A stretch of DNA of 64,000 nt, from NCBI GenBank assembly GCA_963848415.1, contig CAWKDN010000001.1:124001-188000 (forward strand), in the 5' to 3' direction. Of this stretch, positions 9,771-17,910 are shown in pieces (position 1 is the first letter of the stretch; every line of letters begins with the position of its first letter). Origin of the DNA: CAVQBC01 sp963848415 (lineage in GTDB: Bacteria > Actinomycetota > Thermoleophilia > Solirubrobacterales > Solirubrobacteraceae). The notes beneath the pieces were generated by a model. The model had not been told where the DNA came from. It worked only from the letters and a program-made list of their open reading frames with translations, and did not search any database. The translations under genes and the position numbers were made by a program.

Positions 9771-10502
9771 ATGCGCGTCGCGATCTGCTCCGACATCCAC
9801 GGCAACCGGCAGGCCTTCGAGGCGGTGATCGCGGCGGCGGAGGCCGACGGCGCCGAGGAGCTGTGGTGCCTCGGCGACCTCGTCGGCTACGGCGCCGAGC
9901 CCGACGCGTGCGTCGCGCTCGCCGAGGCGCACTGCGCGATCTGCCTGGCCGGCAACCACGACCTCGCGGTGATCGGCGTCCTCTCGCTCGCGGACTTCTC
10001 GCGCGGCGCGGCGCTCGCGGCCGAGTGGACCCAGGAGCAGATCGACCCGGGGACCGTCGCGTTCCTGCGCGGCCTGGAGCCGAAGGGCGAGGCCGACGGG
10101 ATCGGCCTCTACCACGCCTCGCCGCGCGACCCGGTGTGGGAGTACGTCCTCTCCACGCTGACGGCCGAGCTGTGCCTGGACGCGTCGCCGCAGCGCGTCT
10201 CGCTGATCGGCCACTCCCATGTGGCGCTGTCGTTCTCGCGCCAGGAGGGCGAGCCGGCCTCCGGCACCACCCGCCGCGGCGGCGACGAGGTCGACATCGC
10301 CCAGGGCGCCTGGCTGCTGAATCCGGGGGGAGCGGGGCAGCCGCGCGACGGCGACCCCCGCGCGGCGTGGCTGATGCTCGACACCGGCCGCTGGAGCGCA
10401 GGCTGGCGGCGCGCGGACTACGACATCGGCAAGGCGATGGCGGCGATCCGCGCCGCCCGGCTGCCCGACTCGCTCGCCGAGCGCCTGCAGTACGGCCAAT
10501 AG
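9771..10502 (+). CDS. Calcineurin-like metallophosphoesterase
   Basis: A 243-residue cytoplasmic YfcE/MJ0936-type phosphodiesterase with all metal-binding blocks: SDIHGNRQAF near the N-terminus, LGDLVGYG, LAGNHDLAVIG and LIGHSHVALSF. The substrate cannot be deduced. ATG 9771 is chosen because it directly precedes the first metal motif (MRVAICSDIHGN); upstream codons would overlap the promoter of the divergent M48 gene. Confidence 0.88.
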   Translation: MRVAICSDIHGNRQAFEAVIAAAEADGAEELWCLGDLVGYGAEPDACVALAEAHCAICLAGNHDLAVIGVLSLADFSRGAALAAEWTQEQIDPGTVAFLRGLEPKGEADGIGLYHASPRDPVWEYVLSTLTAELCLDASPQRVSLIGHSHVALSFSRQEGEPASGTTRRGGDEVDIAQGAWLLNPGGAGQPRDGDPRAAWLMLDTGRWSAGWRRADYDIGKAMAAIRAARLPDSLAERLQYGQ

Positions 10503-10526
10503 GGCGTCCAGCGCCGTGAGGCCTAC

Positions 10527-10532
10527 TAGCCT
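10527..10532 (+). promoter_or_regulatory. Putative -10 of the lipoprotein-kinase operon
   Basis: TAGCCT ends 10 nt before ATG 10543, with a GGGAG sequence between them that could act as a weak ribosome-binding site if the transcript carries a very short leader. Confidence 0.35.
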
Positions 10533-10542
10533 GCTGGGAGCG

Positions 10543-11079
10543 ATGCGACGCCCCTCCCGCGCTCTCGGCCTCGTGCTCGCCGCGCTCGCCGTGTCTGCGA
10601 CGACGGCCTGCGGCGAGTCCAACCCTGCGCTGATCCCGGAGAACGACGCGCAGGAGCTGACCGAGACCGTCCAGGCGATCGGCCGCTCGGTGGACCGCAC
10701 CGCGTGCGAGACGGCGTCGAGCCAGGTGCAGCGGGCCCAGGGTCAGGTGAATTCGCTGCCGCGGCGCACGAACGCAGAGCTCAAGCAGAACCTCGTGGAG
10801 TGGCTGGAGCATCTCGACCAGGAGATCGCCAACGACTGCCAGGCCGAGCCGGACGTCACCCCGACGCCGACCGAGACGCCCACGCCGACCGAGACGCCCA
10901 CCCCCACGCCCACCGAGACGCCCACGCCGACGCCGACGCCGACGCCGACCGAGACCCCGACCCCAACCCCGACCCCGACGGCGACGCCGACGCCTCCGCC
11001 GGACGAGGGCGGCAACAGCGGCAGCGGCGGCGACGACGACCAGGCCGCGACGGGCGACGGAGGCACGGAGACCCCGTGA
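10543..11079 (+). CDS. Thr/Pro-tailed lipoprotein
   Basis: A 178-residue exported lipoprotein: basic start, hydrophobic stretch, and a lipobox-like ATTACGES placing the lipidated Cys near residue 24. A helical domain of about 70 residues follows (ELTETVQAIG, ELKQNLVEWLEHLDQEI), then a roughly 50-residue TP/TPTE repeat tail typical of a wall-spanning stalk, and a Gly/Asp-rich end. The stop overlaps the GTG start of the Ser/Thr kinase (GTGA), implying coupled translation. No enzymatic motif is present. It may be an extracellular partner of the kinase's outer tail; that is inference from the gene pairing. Confidence 0.75.
   Translation: MRRPSRALGLVLAALAVSATTACGESNPALIPENDAQELTETVQAIGRSVDRTACETASSQVQRAQGQVNSLPRRTNAELKQNLVEWLEHLDQEIANDCQAEPDVTPTPTETPTPTETPTPTPTETPTPTPTPTPTETPTPTPTPTATPTPPPDEGGNSGSGGDDDQAATGDGGTETP
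10859..10995 (+). repeat. In-frame Thr-Pro (TPTE) coding repeat
   Basis: A low-complexity tract built from 6-nt ACGCCG/ACCCCG units with periodic GAG codons, encoding alternating Thr-Pro with occasional Glu. It is a likely site of length variation by slippage. Confidence 0.85.
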
Positions 11080-12302
11080 GCGCCGACGACCTCTTCGCGC
11101 ACCGCTACCGGCTCGAGCGCCGGATCGGCGTCGGCGGCATGGCCACCGTCCAGCTGGCCTTCGACACCCGGCTGGAGCGCAACGTCGCGGTCAAGCTGCT
11201 GGCCGAGCACCTCGCCGAGGACGCGAACTTCGTCAACCGCTTCCGCCGCGAGGCGCTGGCCGCCGCCCGGCTCGTGCATCCGAACGTCGTGCAGGTCTTC
11301 GACTTCGGCCTCGAGGAGTCCTCGCACCGGCAGTTCATCGTCATGGAGTTCGTCGACGGCAGCTCGTGTGCCGAGATCCTGCGCGACGAGGGCCGGATGG
11401 GCCCGGGCGAGGCGGTCGACGTGCTCACCCAGGCCTGCCGCGGGCTGGACTACGCCCACCGCAACGGCGTCGTGCACCGCGACGTCAAGCCGGGCAACCT
11501 GCTGCGCAACCGCGAGGACGTGGTCAAGCTCGCGGACTTCGGGATCGCCAAGGCGGCCGAGCAGTCCGACATCACCAAGGTCGGCTCGGTGCTGGGCACC
11601 GCCGCCTACCTCTCCCCGGAGCAGGCGCGCGGGGAGCCGGCGGGACCGCCGTCGGACCTCTACGCGCTCGGCGTCGTGGCCTACCAGCTGCTGACGGGCC
11701 GGCTGCCCTACGAGGCGGCCTCGCTGACCGACCTGGCCCGCCAGCAGGACGCGGGGCCGCCGATCGGCCCGCAGTCGCTCGAGCCCGACGTGCCGCCCGA
11801 GCTCTCCGCGGCGATCATGAAGGCGCTGCACCCGGACCCGGAGGCGCGCTACGGCAGCGCCGCCGCGATGGAGCGCGCGCTCGCCGGCGGCCTGCGGGGC
11901 GTCGCGCCCGCGGGCACCGCGGCCACCCAGGCGGCCGGCGACGACACGGCGGCGACGCGCATGCTGGAGGGCACGGCCGCCACCTCGGCGCTGCCGCGCA
12001 CCGGCAGCTCGCGCCGCCGGCTCGAGCCGATCTCGGAGCCCCAGACGCCCGCGCCCCGGCGACCGCCCACGCGCGCCCCCGGGCCCGCCACGTCAGCGCG
12101 CCGCCAGGAGCGCGAGTCCAACCCGTTCCGCTGGCTGCTCGTGCTGCTGGTCGTGCTGGCGCTGGGCGTGGGCGGGCTGCTCGTCTACCAGACCGCCGCC
12201 GACCGCTCGGGCCGCGACGTCCAGCTCAACGAGCAGATCGAGGGCGACGTCAACCAGAGCATCGACGCGCTCGAGAAGCTGATCGAGGACAACACCCGCT
12301 AG
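11076..12302 (+). CDS. Membrane Ser/Thr protein kinase (PknB-like, no PASTA)
   Basis: A 408-residue kinase with the N-terminal catalytic domain complete: glycine loop RIGVGGMATVQ, Lys in NVAVKLL, Glu-containing alpha-C, catalytic HRDVKPGN, DFGIAK, and LSPEQARGE. A Pro/Ala/Arg-rich juxtamembrane linker (about residues 270-345) leads to one membrane helix (WLLVLLVVLALGVGGLLVY). An extracellular tail of about 40 residues ends in DVNQSIDALEKLIEDNTR. PASTA repeats are absent, so it does not sense muropeptides in the usual way. The GTG start overlaps the lipoprotein stop, suggesting the lipoprotein is its sensory partner. Confidence 0.92.
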   Translation: MSADDLFAHRYRLERRIGVGGMATVQLAFDTRLERNVAVKLLAEHLAEDANFVNRFRREALAAARLVHPNVVQVFDFGLEESSHRQFIVMEFVDGSSCAEILRDEGRMGPGEAVDVLTQACRGLDYAHRNGVVHRDVKPGNLLRNREDVVKLADFGIAKAAEQSDITKVGSVLGTAAYLSPEQARGEPAGPPSDLYALGVVAYQLLTGRLPYEAASLTDLARQQDAGPPIGPQSLEPDVPPELSAAIMKALHPDPEARYGSAAAMERALAGGLRGVAPAGTAATQAAGDDTAATRMLEGTAATSALPRTGSSRRRLEPISEPQTPAPRRPPTRAPGPATSARRQERESNPFRWLLVLLVVLALGVGGLLVYQTAADRSGRDVQLNEQIEGDVNQSIDALEKLIEDNTR

Positions 12303-12308
12303 GTGGCC

Positions 12309-13506
12309 TCAGGCCTCCCACGGCGCCGCGCCGGCGCGCAGGGCGGCGGTGGCGGCGGCGAGCCGCCCGCCGGCGATCGCCTCGCGCAGCGTGGCCATCA
12401 GCCGCTCGAGGTAGGCGAGGTTGTGCAGGGTGATCAGCCGGGCGCCGGTCGTCTCGCGCGCCCTGAGCAGGTAGTGCAGGTAGGCGCGCGAGTAGCCCGG
12501 CGCGCAGGCCGGGCACGGGCAGCCCTCCAGCAGCGGCTCGTCGGCGCCGCGCCAGCGGCCCTTGCTCAGGTCGACGCGCCAGCGGGCGCCCGGATCGGGC
12601 ACGATCGCCATCCCGTGCCGGCCGATGCGGGTGGGCATCGCGCAGTCGAAGGTGTCGATGCCGAGCTCCACGCCGCGCAGCAGGTCGTCGACCTCGCCGA
12701 TGCCCAGCAGGTGGCGCGGGCGGGCCTCGCCCAGCTCGTCGAGCGCCCACCCCACCACCTCGTACATCTGCGCCTTGTCCTCCCCGAGCGTCCCGCCGAC
12801 CGCGATGCCGCCGACGTCGCGCGCGGCGACCTCCTGCGCCGACCAGCGGCGCAGCTGCTCGTCGGTGCCGCCCTGCACGATGCCGTAGACGATCTGGCCG
12901 GGCGGGCCGTGCGCCGCGTGCCAGGCCAGGCAGCGGTCGCAGCCAGCGGTGGGTGCGCTCGGTCGAGCGGGCGACGTACTCGCGCGAGACGTGGAAGGGC
13001 AGGCACTCGTCGAAGACGAGCGCGATGTCCGAGCCCAGGGCCGCCTGGACCTCCATCGAGGTCTCCGGCCCCATGAAGCGGGTGCCGCCGTCCAGGTAGG
13101 AGCGGAACGAGACCCCCCGCTCCTCGATCGCCAGGATCGCGCCCGCCCGCTGCGCGCCGTGGGCGGCGCGGCCCTTGATCTCGTCGGCGACCGTGCCGTG
13201 GCCCATGGAGAACACCTGGAAGCCGCCCGAGTCCGTGATGACGGGGTGCTCCCAGCCCATGAAGCGGTGCAGGCCGCCGAGCCGGGCGATCAGCTCGTGC
13301 CCGGGCGAGAGGAAGAGGTGGAAGGTGTTGCCGAGCACCATGTCGTAGCCGAGCGCGCCCGCCTCGCCCACCTCGAGCGTCTTGATCACGCCCTTGGTGG
13401 CCAGCGGCACGAAGGCCGGCGTGCGGACCTCACCGTGAGCGAGCCGCAGCGTGCCGGCGCGCGCGCGGGACCCGGGGTCACGGGCGTGGATCTCGAAGTG
13501 GGACAC
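12309..13506 (-). CDS. tgt: tRNA-guanine transglycosylase (frameshifted)
   Basis: Exchanges the wobble guanine of GUN anticodons for a queuosine precursor. The N-terminal half is clean: VRTPAFVPLATKG, GNTFHLFLSPG, and ITDSGGFQVFSMG containing a catalytic Asp. At about 12941 one extra base shifts frame after RTHRW. The second frame carries QGGTDEQLRRWSAQEV, GIDTFDCAMPTRIGRHG (nucleophilic Asp) and the zinc site CPCPAC with its downstream His. Repaired, it is about 399 residues and looks functional, so a sequence error is more likely than decay. queA, queC and queE are not in the window. The start is GTG 13506. Confidence 0.88.
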
Positions 13507-13530
13507 GCCCGACCGGCGGTCGGCGGCGCG

Positions 13531-14070
13531 CTAGTGGCGCGCGTGACCCGACGCGGGCTCGGCGGCGCCGGGGGCGATCCGCTCCCAGAAGCCGGCGAGC
13601 CGCGCAAGCTCGTCCTCGCCGAAGTGGCGCAGGAAGCGGTCGCGCACACCGTCGAGGTGCGCCGGCCGGGCACCGGCGAGCGCGGCCTCGCCGGCGTCGG
13701 TCAGCACGGCGTAGGCGCCGCGCTTGTCCGAGCTGCACGAGACGCGCTCGAGCAGCCCCTGGCGCTCGAGGCGGTCGACGAGGCGGGTCATGCCCGAGCG
13801 GCTGATCAGCACGTGGTCGGCCAGCTCGGCCATCCGCAGCCGCCGGCCGGGCGCGTCCTTGAGGTAGATCAGCACCTCGTAGGACGAGAGCGGCAGGCCG
13901 TGCGCCGCCTCGAGCTCGGCGTCGAGCTCCTTGACGAGGGTGCTGTGGACGCGCAGGAAGCCGCGCCAGGCACCCAGCTCGGTCGCGGTCAGCTCGAACC
14001 CGGCGGGCGAGGGGGCGGCGTGCTGGGGCTCCGGCAGTCGCGAGGACGCGGGCTCGGTCGGGAAGGCCAC
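13531..14070 (-). CDS. MarR-family regulator
   Basis: A 179-residue winged-helix repressor with a 30-residue Pro-rich N-terminal extension. The DNA-binding part reads LSSYEVLIYLKDAP, MAELADHVLISRSGMTRLVD, and the wing SCSSDKRGAYAVLTDAG. The flanking helices form the dimer interface. The GTG start at 14070 lies 6 nt after a TAGGCT -10 with a TTGTCG -35, and an inverted repeat overlaps the -35, so autoregulation is likely. The ligand is unknown. Confidence 0.88.
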   Translation of the reverse strand: MAFPTEPASSRLPEPQHAAPSPAGFELTATELGAWRGFLRVHSTLVKELDAELEAAHGLPLSSYEVLIYLKDAPGRRLRMAELADHVLISRSGMTRLVDRLERQGLLERVSCSSDKRGAYAVLTDAGEAALAGARPAHLDGVRDRFLRHFGEDELARLAGFWERIAPGAAEPASGHARH

Positions 14071-14076
14071 CGCGCC

Positions 14077-14107
14077 AGCCTAGCGCGATGGTAGTTGCGG
14101 CGACAAC
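14077..14107 (-). promoter_or_regulatory. Promoter and possible operator of the MarR gene at 13531
   Basis: On the minus strand, -35 TTGTCG (14101-14106) and -10 TAGGCT (14077-14082) are separated by 18 nt, and the GTG start follows 6 nt later. GTTG-6-CAAC (14094-14107) is an inverted repeat overlapping the -35, a typical place for a MarR operator. Confidence 0.5.
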
Positions 14108-14294
14108 CGCCCGCTCAGGTGCGACGCTGGGTCTCATCGGGCGAGGAGGTGCCGCCTCGCCGTGAGCCCGACCGATCCACGCAATTGCTCCTGAGCGGTC
14201 AGGACGTTTGCCCTTGCGCCGGGGACGCGGCGCGCGGTGTCCTCTCTCTTGCCCGGGCGTCCTGAAGACCCCACAACCCGAAGGAGCACACACC

Positions 14295-14585
14295 ATGGCA
14301 ATCGCGAACCGCGAGCTCGTCGAGCTGCAGACCGTCGTCGCCCCGCTGGCCGCGGCCGCCGGCCGACTCGGCAACGATCCCGAGCTCGCCGAGCAGGTCA
14401 TCGAGGCCGTCCACCGCAACGACAGCGCGACCGTGAGCCGCCTGTTCGGTGAGATGGGCGTGCGCGGCGTGACCCATCGCCGCACCCCGTCGCCGGCCGC
14501 CAAGACGGCGAGGACGCACGAGTACCTGTCCTTCCAGGCCAACGAGCGGATGGACATCGACTTCTGCCTGCACATCTCCAAGTAG
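14295..14585 (+). CDS. Hypothetical 96-residue protein
   Basis: Not recognised. The protein is soluble and mostly helical (ANRELVELQTVVAPLAAAAG, NDPELAEQVIEAVHRNDSA), with a basic middle (THRRTPSPAAKTART) and the C-terminus NERMDIDFCLHISK. ATG 14295 is preceded by AAGGAG at good spacing, one of the clearest ribosome-binding sites in the window, which supports a real, well-translated gene. It is followed by a strong hairpin and flanked by two MarR genes. No membrane segment or signal peptide is seen. Confidence 0.6.
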   Translation: MAIANRELVELQTVVAPLAAAAGRLGNDPELAEQVIEAVHRNDSATVSRLFGEMGVRGVTHRRTPSPAAKTARTHEYLSFQANERMDIDFCLHISK

Positions 14586-14603
14586 GACCTCCGCGTCCGG
14601 CAC

Positions 14604-14627
14604 CGCCGGCGGCTGCGGCCGCCGGCG
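14604..14627. terminator. Hairpin between convergent genes
   Basis: A perfect 10-bp GC stem (14604-14613 with 14618-14627) and a TGCG loop, located 18 nt after the hypothetical gene stop and 16 nt before the end of the convergent MarR gene. There is no U-run, so it would be a non-canonical bidirectional terminator. Confidence 0.5.
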
Positions 14628-14642
14628 TTGCCCGGGCTCGCC

Positions 14643-15101
14643 TCACAGCGCGGCGTTGAGCTGCTCGAGCAGCGAGCGCAAATCGCGCAGCTTGGCCTCA
14701 CCCAGGCGCTCGGCCAGCCGCGCTTCGACCTCGGCGACGAACTCCCGGACGACCACGAAGACCTCCCGCCCGCGCGCCGTCGTGCGCACGAGCTTCGCCC
14801 GGCGGTCCGCCGGGTCCGGCACCCGCTCGACGTAGCCGTGCGCCTCCAGGTGCGCGACGAGCTGGGCCATCGCCTGCTTGGTCATGCCGGCCCGCTCGGC
14901 GAGCACGACGACCCGCGTGCCCGCGTCGTCGAGGTACTGCAGAACCGCGCCGTGCGCCACGCGCACCTCGGGGTGCCCGCGCTCGGCCAGCCGCCCGATC
15001 AGCTCGTCGTTCATCGCCCGGAACGGCTCGCGCAGCAGGATCGCCAGGTTCTCCGGCCGACGCCGGGCGCTCGTGTCGGGAAGCCGGGTTGACTTGGTCA
15101 A
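14643..15101 (-). CDS. MarR-family regulator divergent from a cupin gene
   Basis: A 152-residue winged-helix repressor: HPEVRVAHGAVLQYLDD, VVLAERAGMTKQAMAQLVAH (recognition helix), YVERVPDPADRRAKLVRTT (wing). The conserved first helix ENLAILLREPFRAM lies well upstream of the first internal ATG. The only usable start is TTG 15101, and two TAG stops lie just upstream. That TTG is inside an inverted repeat in the control region shared with the cupin gene, so autoregulation is likely. Confidence 0.87.
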   Translation of the reverse strand: MTKSTRLPDTSARRRPENLAILLREPFRAMNDELIGRLAERGHPEVRVAHGAVLQYLDDAGTRVVVLAERAGMTKQAMAQLVAHLEAHGYVERVPDPADRRAKLVRTTARGREVFVVVREFVAEVEARLAERLGEAKLRDLRSLLEQLNAAL

Positions 15102-15147
15102 GATGCTTGCCTACTATACGGGCGAGCATAAGACAAGTGACCTGTCT
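15089..15147. promoter_or_regulatory. MarR/cupin divergent control region with three inverted repeats
   Basis: The plus-strand promoter is TTGACT (15089-15094), 17-nt spacer, TACTAT (15112-15117). The same site on minus reads TATAGT (15113-15118), 11 nt before the MarR TTG. Inverted repeats are TTGAC-3-GTCAA (15089-15101, perfect, covering the -35), ATGCTTGCC-9-GGCGAGCAT (15103-15129, one G-T mismatch, bracketing the -10), and AGACA-7-TGTCT (15131-15147, downstream of the start site). This is a dense repressor-binding region. Confidence 0.65.
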
Positions 15148-15167
15148 AATCGGGATCCGAGGACCCT

Positions 15168-15647
15168 ATGACGAACCTGACCACTCCGCGCGGCGAGCGC
15201 CTGCGCGTCGGCGCCGACGAGATCAGCCTGCTGGTGACCAGCGAGGACAGCGGCGGAGCGCTGCTGGTCGCCGAGGTCCGCCTGCCGGCGGGCGGCGGCC
15301 CGCCCGGCCTGCACCGGCACGACCCCGAGGAGGTCTACCGGCTCGAGCACGGCGAGCTCACGATCTACCTCGAGGACGAGCACGGCGACGTGCACCGGAT
15401 CGGCCTGACCCCGGGCGACACGGTGCACATCCCCGGTGGGCGCTCGCACACCGTGCGCAACGAGTCGGGCGCGGAGGCGATGGCCTTCGTGGTCTTCGCG
15501 CCCGCCACCGGCATCGAGCGCTTCCTGCGCGCAGCCGCGATGCTCGCCGCCGCCGGCCCGCCCGCCCCCGAGGACGTCCTCGGGGTCGCCGGCGCGCACG
15601 GCATCGAGTTCACCGGGCCGCCGCCCGGCGCGGCTCAGGGGTCGTAG
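15168..15647 (+). CDS. Cupin-domain protein
   Basis: A 159-residue single cupin barrel. Motif 1 is PPGLHRHDPEEVYRLEHGELTI-like (two His and Glu metal ligands) and motif 2 is PGDTVHIPGGRSHTVRN (the remaining His). The C-terminal helix IERFLRAAAMLAAAG is typical of small quercetinase-like cupins. The enzymatic role is unknown; it may bind metal and a small ligand. It is divergently paired with a MarR regulator and is its likely target. It ends overlapping the convergent VOC gene by 13 nt. Confidence 0.85.
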   Translation: MTNLTTPRGERLRVGADEISLLVTSEDSGGALLVAEVRLPAGGGPPGLHRHDPEEVYRLEHGELTIYLEDEHGDVHRIGLTPGDTVHIPGGRSHTVRNESGAEAMAFVVFAPATGIERFLRAAAMLAAAGPPAPEDVLGVAGAHGIEFTGPPPGAAQGS

Positions 15648-16393
15648 TCGCCGGCGTAGAGCGCGAACGGCGCGCGCTGGGGGTCCTTGACCACGGCCAT
15701 CCGCCCCGGCCCGATGTCCCGCGGCGCCGCGAGCAGCTGGCCACCGCCCTCGCCCACGCGCTCGAGCGCCGCCTCGAGGTCCTCGACGCCGAAGTAGGGC
15801 AGCCAGTGGGCCGGGGTCGGGCCCTCCTCCGGGCCGATCACGCGCGCGCCGCCGGCGCGCGACCCCTCGCGCATGATCGTCGTGTAGCCCGTCTCGTCGG
15901 TCGCGAAGGTCCAGCCGAACAGGTCGCCGTAGAAGCGCTGCGCGGCCTGCGGGTCGCGCGTGCCCAGCTCGTTCCAGGTCAGCGCGCCGGGCGCGTTGAC
16001 GAGGGCGGCGCCGGGATGCGCGCGCGCCTCCCAAAGCGCGAGCCGCGCGCCCTCGGGGTCTGAGACCTGCGCCATCCGCCCGTCCTCGCCGACGTCCAGC
16101 GGGCCCGCCTCCACGGTGCCGCCGAGCTCGGCGACGCGCTCGGCCGAGGCGTCGGCGTCCTCGACGGTGACGAAGTGCGCCCACACCGGGACGCCGCCCG
16201 GCGGCTCGGCGGCGAACAGCGCGCCGACCACCCGGTCGCCGACATGGCAGAAGGTGTAGGGCTCCTCGCCCGGGGCGTCCGCGAGCCGCCAGCCGAACAC
16301 CGCGGCGTAGAAGGCCTTGGCCGCCTCGTGGTCGGGCGAGCCGAGCTCGACCCAGGAGAAGCCGCCCGGCGGGTGTCCGGTGCGCTCGCCCAT
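15635..16393 (-). CDS. Two-domain VOC (glyoxalase-like) protein
   Basis: A 252-residue protein made of two vicinal-oxygen-chelate modules. The first is GFSWVELGSPDHEAAKAFYA to about residue 125, the second LTWNELGTRDPQAAQRFYGD onward. Both have the family turn FYxxxFGW. Such tandem VOC proteins often act in dioxygenase, isomerase or antibiotic-binding roles; the substrate here is unknown. It starts one base inside the gpmI stop (TGATG), so it is the last gene of the glycolytic run. Confidence 0.85.
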   Translation of the reverse strand: MGERTGHPPGGFSWVELGSPDHEAAKAFYAAVFGWRLADAPGEEPYTFCHVGDRVVGALFAAEPPGGVPVWAHFVTVEDADASAERVAELGGTVEAGPLDVGEDGRMAQVSDPEGARLALWEARAHPGAALVNAPGALTWNELGTRDPQAAQRFYGDLFGWTFATDETGYTTIMREGSRAGGARVIGPEEGPTPAHWLPYFGVEDLEAALERVGEGGGQLLAAPRDIGPGRMAVVKDPQRAPFALYAGDYDP

Positions 16394-17910
16394 CAGGCCT
16401 CGAGCAGCGAGCGCCCGGTCATCTCGGCCGGCTGGTCGATCTCCAGCAGCGCCAGCGCCGTGGGCGCGACGTCGGCGAGGATCCCCTCGCCGTCGAGCTG
16501 CGCGTCCTCGGTGGTGACGACGATCGGCACCGGATTGAGCGAGTGGGCGGTGTTGGGCGAGCCGTCGTCCTCGAGCATGTGGTCGGCGTTGCCGTGGTCG
16601 GCGGTCACGATGCAGACGCCACCCTTGGCGTGCACCGCCTCGACGACCCGGCCCAGGCAGGCATCGACCGTCTCGATCGCCTTCACCGCCGCCGGGATGA
16701 CCCCGGTGTGGCCGACCATGTCCGGGTTGGCGAAGTTGATGATCGCGAACGCGTAGTCGTTGGCGTTCCAGTCCGCGAGGAAGTCCTCGGTGGCCTGGAC
16801 CGCGCTCATCTCCGGTTTGTGGTCGTAGGTCGGCACGTCGCGCGGCGAGGGCGCCAGCTCGCGGTCCTCGCCGGGATAGGGGTCCTCCTCGCCGCCGTTG
16901 AAGAAGTACGTCACGTGGGGGTACTTCTCGGTCTCGGCGACGTGCAGCTGGCCGAGGCCGCGGTCGGCGATCACCCGGGCGATCGTGATCTCGGGGCGCC
17001 GCGGCGGGAAGAGCACCGCGAACGGCCAGCCCTCCTCGTACTCGGTCATCGTCGCGTAGCGCTCGATCGGCTCGACGCCGCCGCGGTCGATCTCCCCGAA
17101 CGCCGGATCGGCGAGCGCGAGCGTGATCTCGCGCATGCGGTCGGGCCGGAAGTTGAAGGTCACCACCGCGTCGCCCGGGCGGATCCGGGCCTCTTCACCG
17201 ACGGTCGTCGGGGAGACGAACTCGTCGGTCTCCTCGCGCTCGTAGGCGGCCCGCATCGCCGCCTCGCCCGTCTCCGCGTGGTCGTCGCCCGTGCCGTGGA
17301 CGAGCAGGTCGTAGGCCTTCTGCACGCGGTCCCAGCGCTTGTCGCGGTCCATCGCGAAGTAACGCCCGACGACCGTGCCGACGCGGCCGCTGCCCAGCTC
17401 GCCCATCCAGCCCTCGACCTTGCCGACGAAGCCGGCGCCGGCCGTCGGCAGGGTGTCGCGCCCGTCGGTGAAGGCGTGGAGGACCACGTCGGGGACATCC
17501 CACTCGGCGAACAGCTCGAGCAGCGCCCGCAGGTGGCGGTCGGAGGAGTGCACGCCGCCGTCAGAGACGAGCCCGAGCAGGTGCACGCGCGGCGCGTCGC
17601 GCACGGCATCGCGCAGCGCGGGGTTCTCGGCCAGCGAGCCGTCCTCGCAGGCGGCGTCGATGCGGGCGAGGTCCTGCGGGACGATCGATCCGGCGCCGAG
17701 GTTGAGGTGGCCGACCTCCGAGTTGCCCATCTGCCCCGCCGGCAGGCCGACGCTCTCCCCCATCGCCGTCAGCTGGGTGTGCGGGTAGCGCTCCCACAGC
17801 GCGTCGAAGACGGGCGTCTGCGCCAGCGAGATCGCGTTGCCGGGGCCGTCGGGCGCGAGCCCCCAGCCGTCGAGGACGACCAGGCAGACACGCGGGACGC
17901 CGGCGCTCAC
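16393..17910 (-). CDS. gpmI: Cofactor-independent phosphoglycerate mutase
   Basis: Interconverts 3- and 2-phosphoglycerate using two Mn ions. The 505-residue length is standard. It shows LVVLDGWGLAPDGPGNAI (metal Asp), the phosphoserine site MGNSEVGHLNLGAG, the phosphotransferase block HAFTDGRDTLP, and the metal cluster TADHGNADHM. It overlaps the tpiA stop by 4 nt and completes the gap-pgk-tpiA-gpmI set. Confidence 0.96.
   Translation of the reverse strand: MSAGVPRVCLVVLDGWGLAPDGPGNAISLAQTPVFDALWERYPHTQLTAMGESVGLPAGQMGNSEVGHLNLGAGSIVPQDLARIDAACEDGSLAENPALRDAVRDAPRVHLLGLVSDGGVHSSDRHLRALLELFAEWDVPDVVLHAFTDGRDTLPTAGAGFVGKVEGWMGELGSGRVGTVVGRYFAMDRDKRWDRVQKAYDLLVHGTGDDHAETGEAAMRAAYEREETDEFVSPTTVGEEARIRPGDAVVTFNFRPDRMREITLALADPAFGEIDRGGVEPIERYATMTEYEEGWPFAVLFPPRRPEITIARVIADRGLGQLHVAETEKYPHVTYFFNGGEEDPYPGEDRELAPSPRDVPTYDHKPEMSAVQATEDFLADWNANDYAFAIINFANPDMVGHTGVIPAAVKAIETVDACLGRVVEAVHAKGGVCIVTADHGNADHMLEDDGSPNTAHSLNPVPIVVTTEDAQLDGEGILADVAPTALALLEIDQPAEMTGRSLLEA

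Noticed and set aside
10859..10995. Possible CRISPR or tandem-repeat array
   Set aside because: The units are 6 nt and in frame with a coding sequence, giving a Thr-Pro stalk; there are no spacers.
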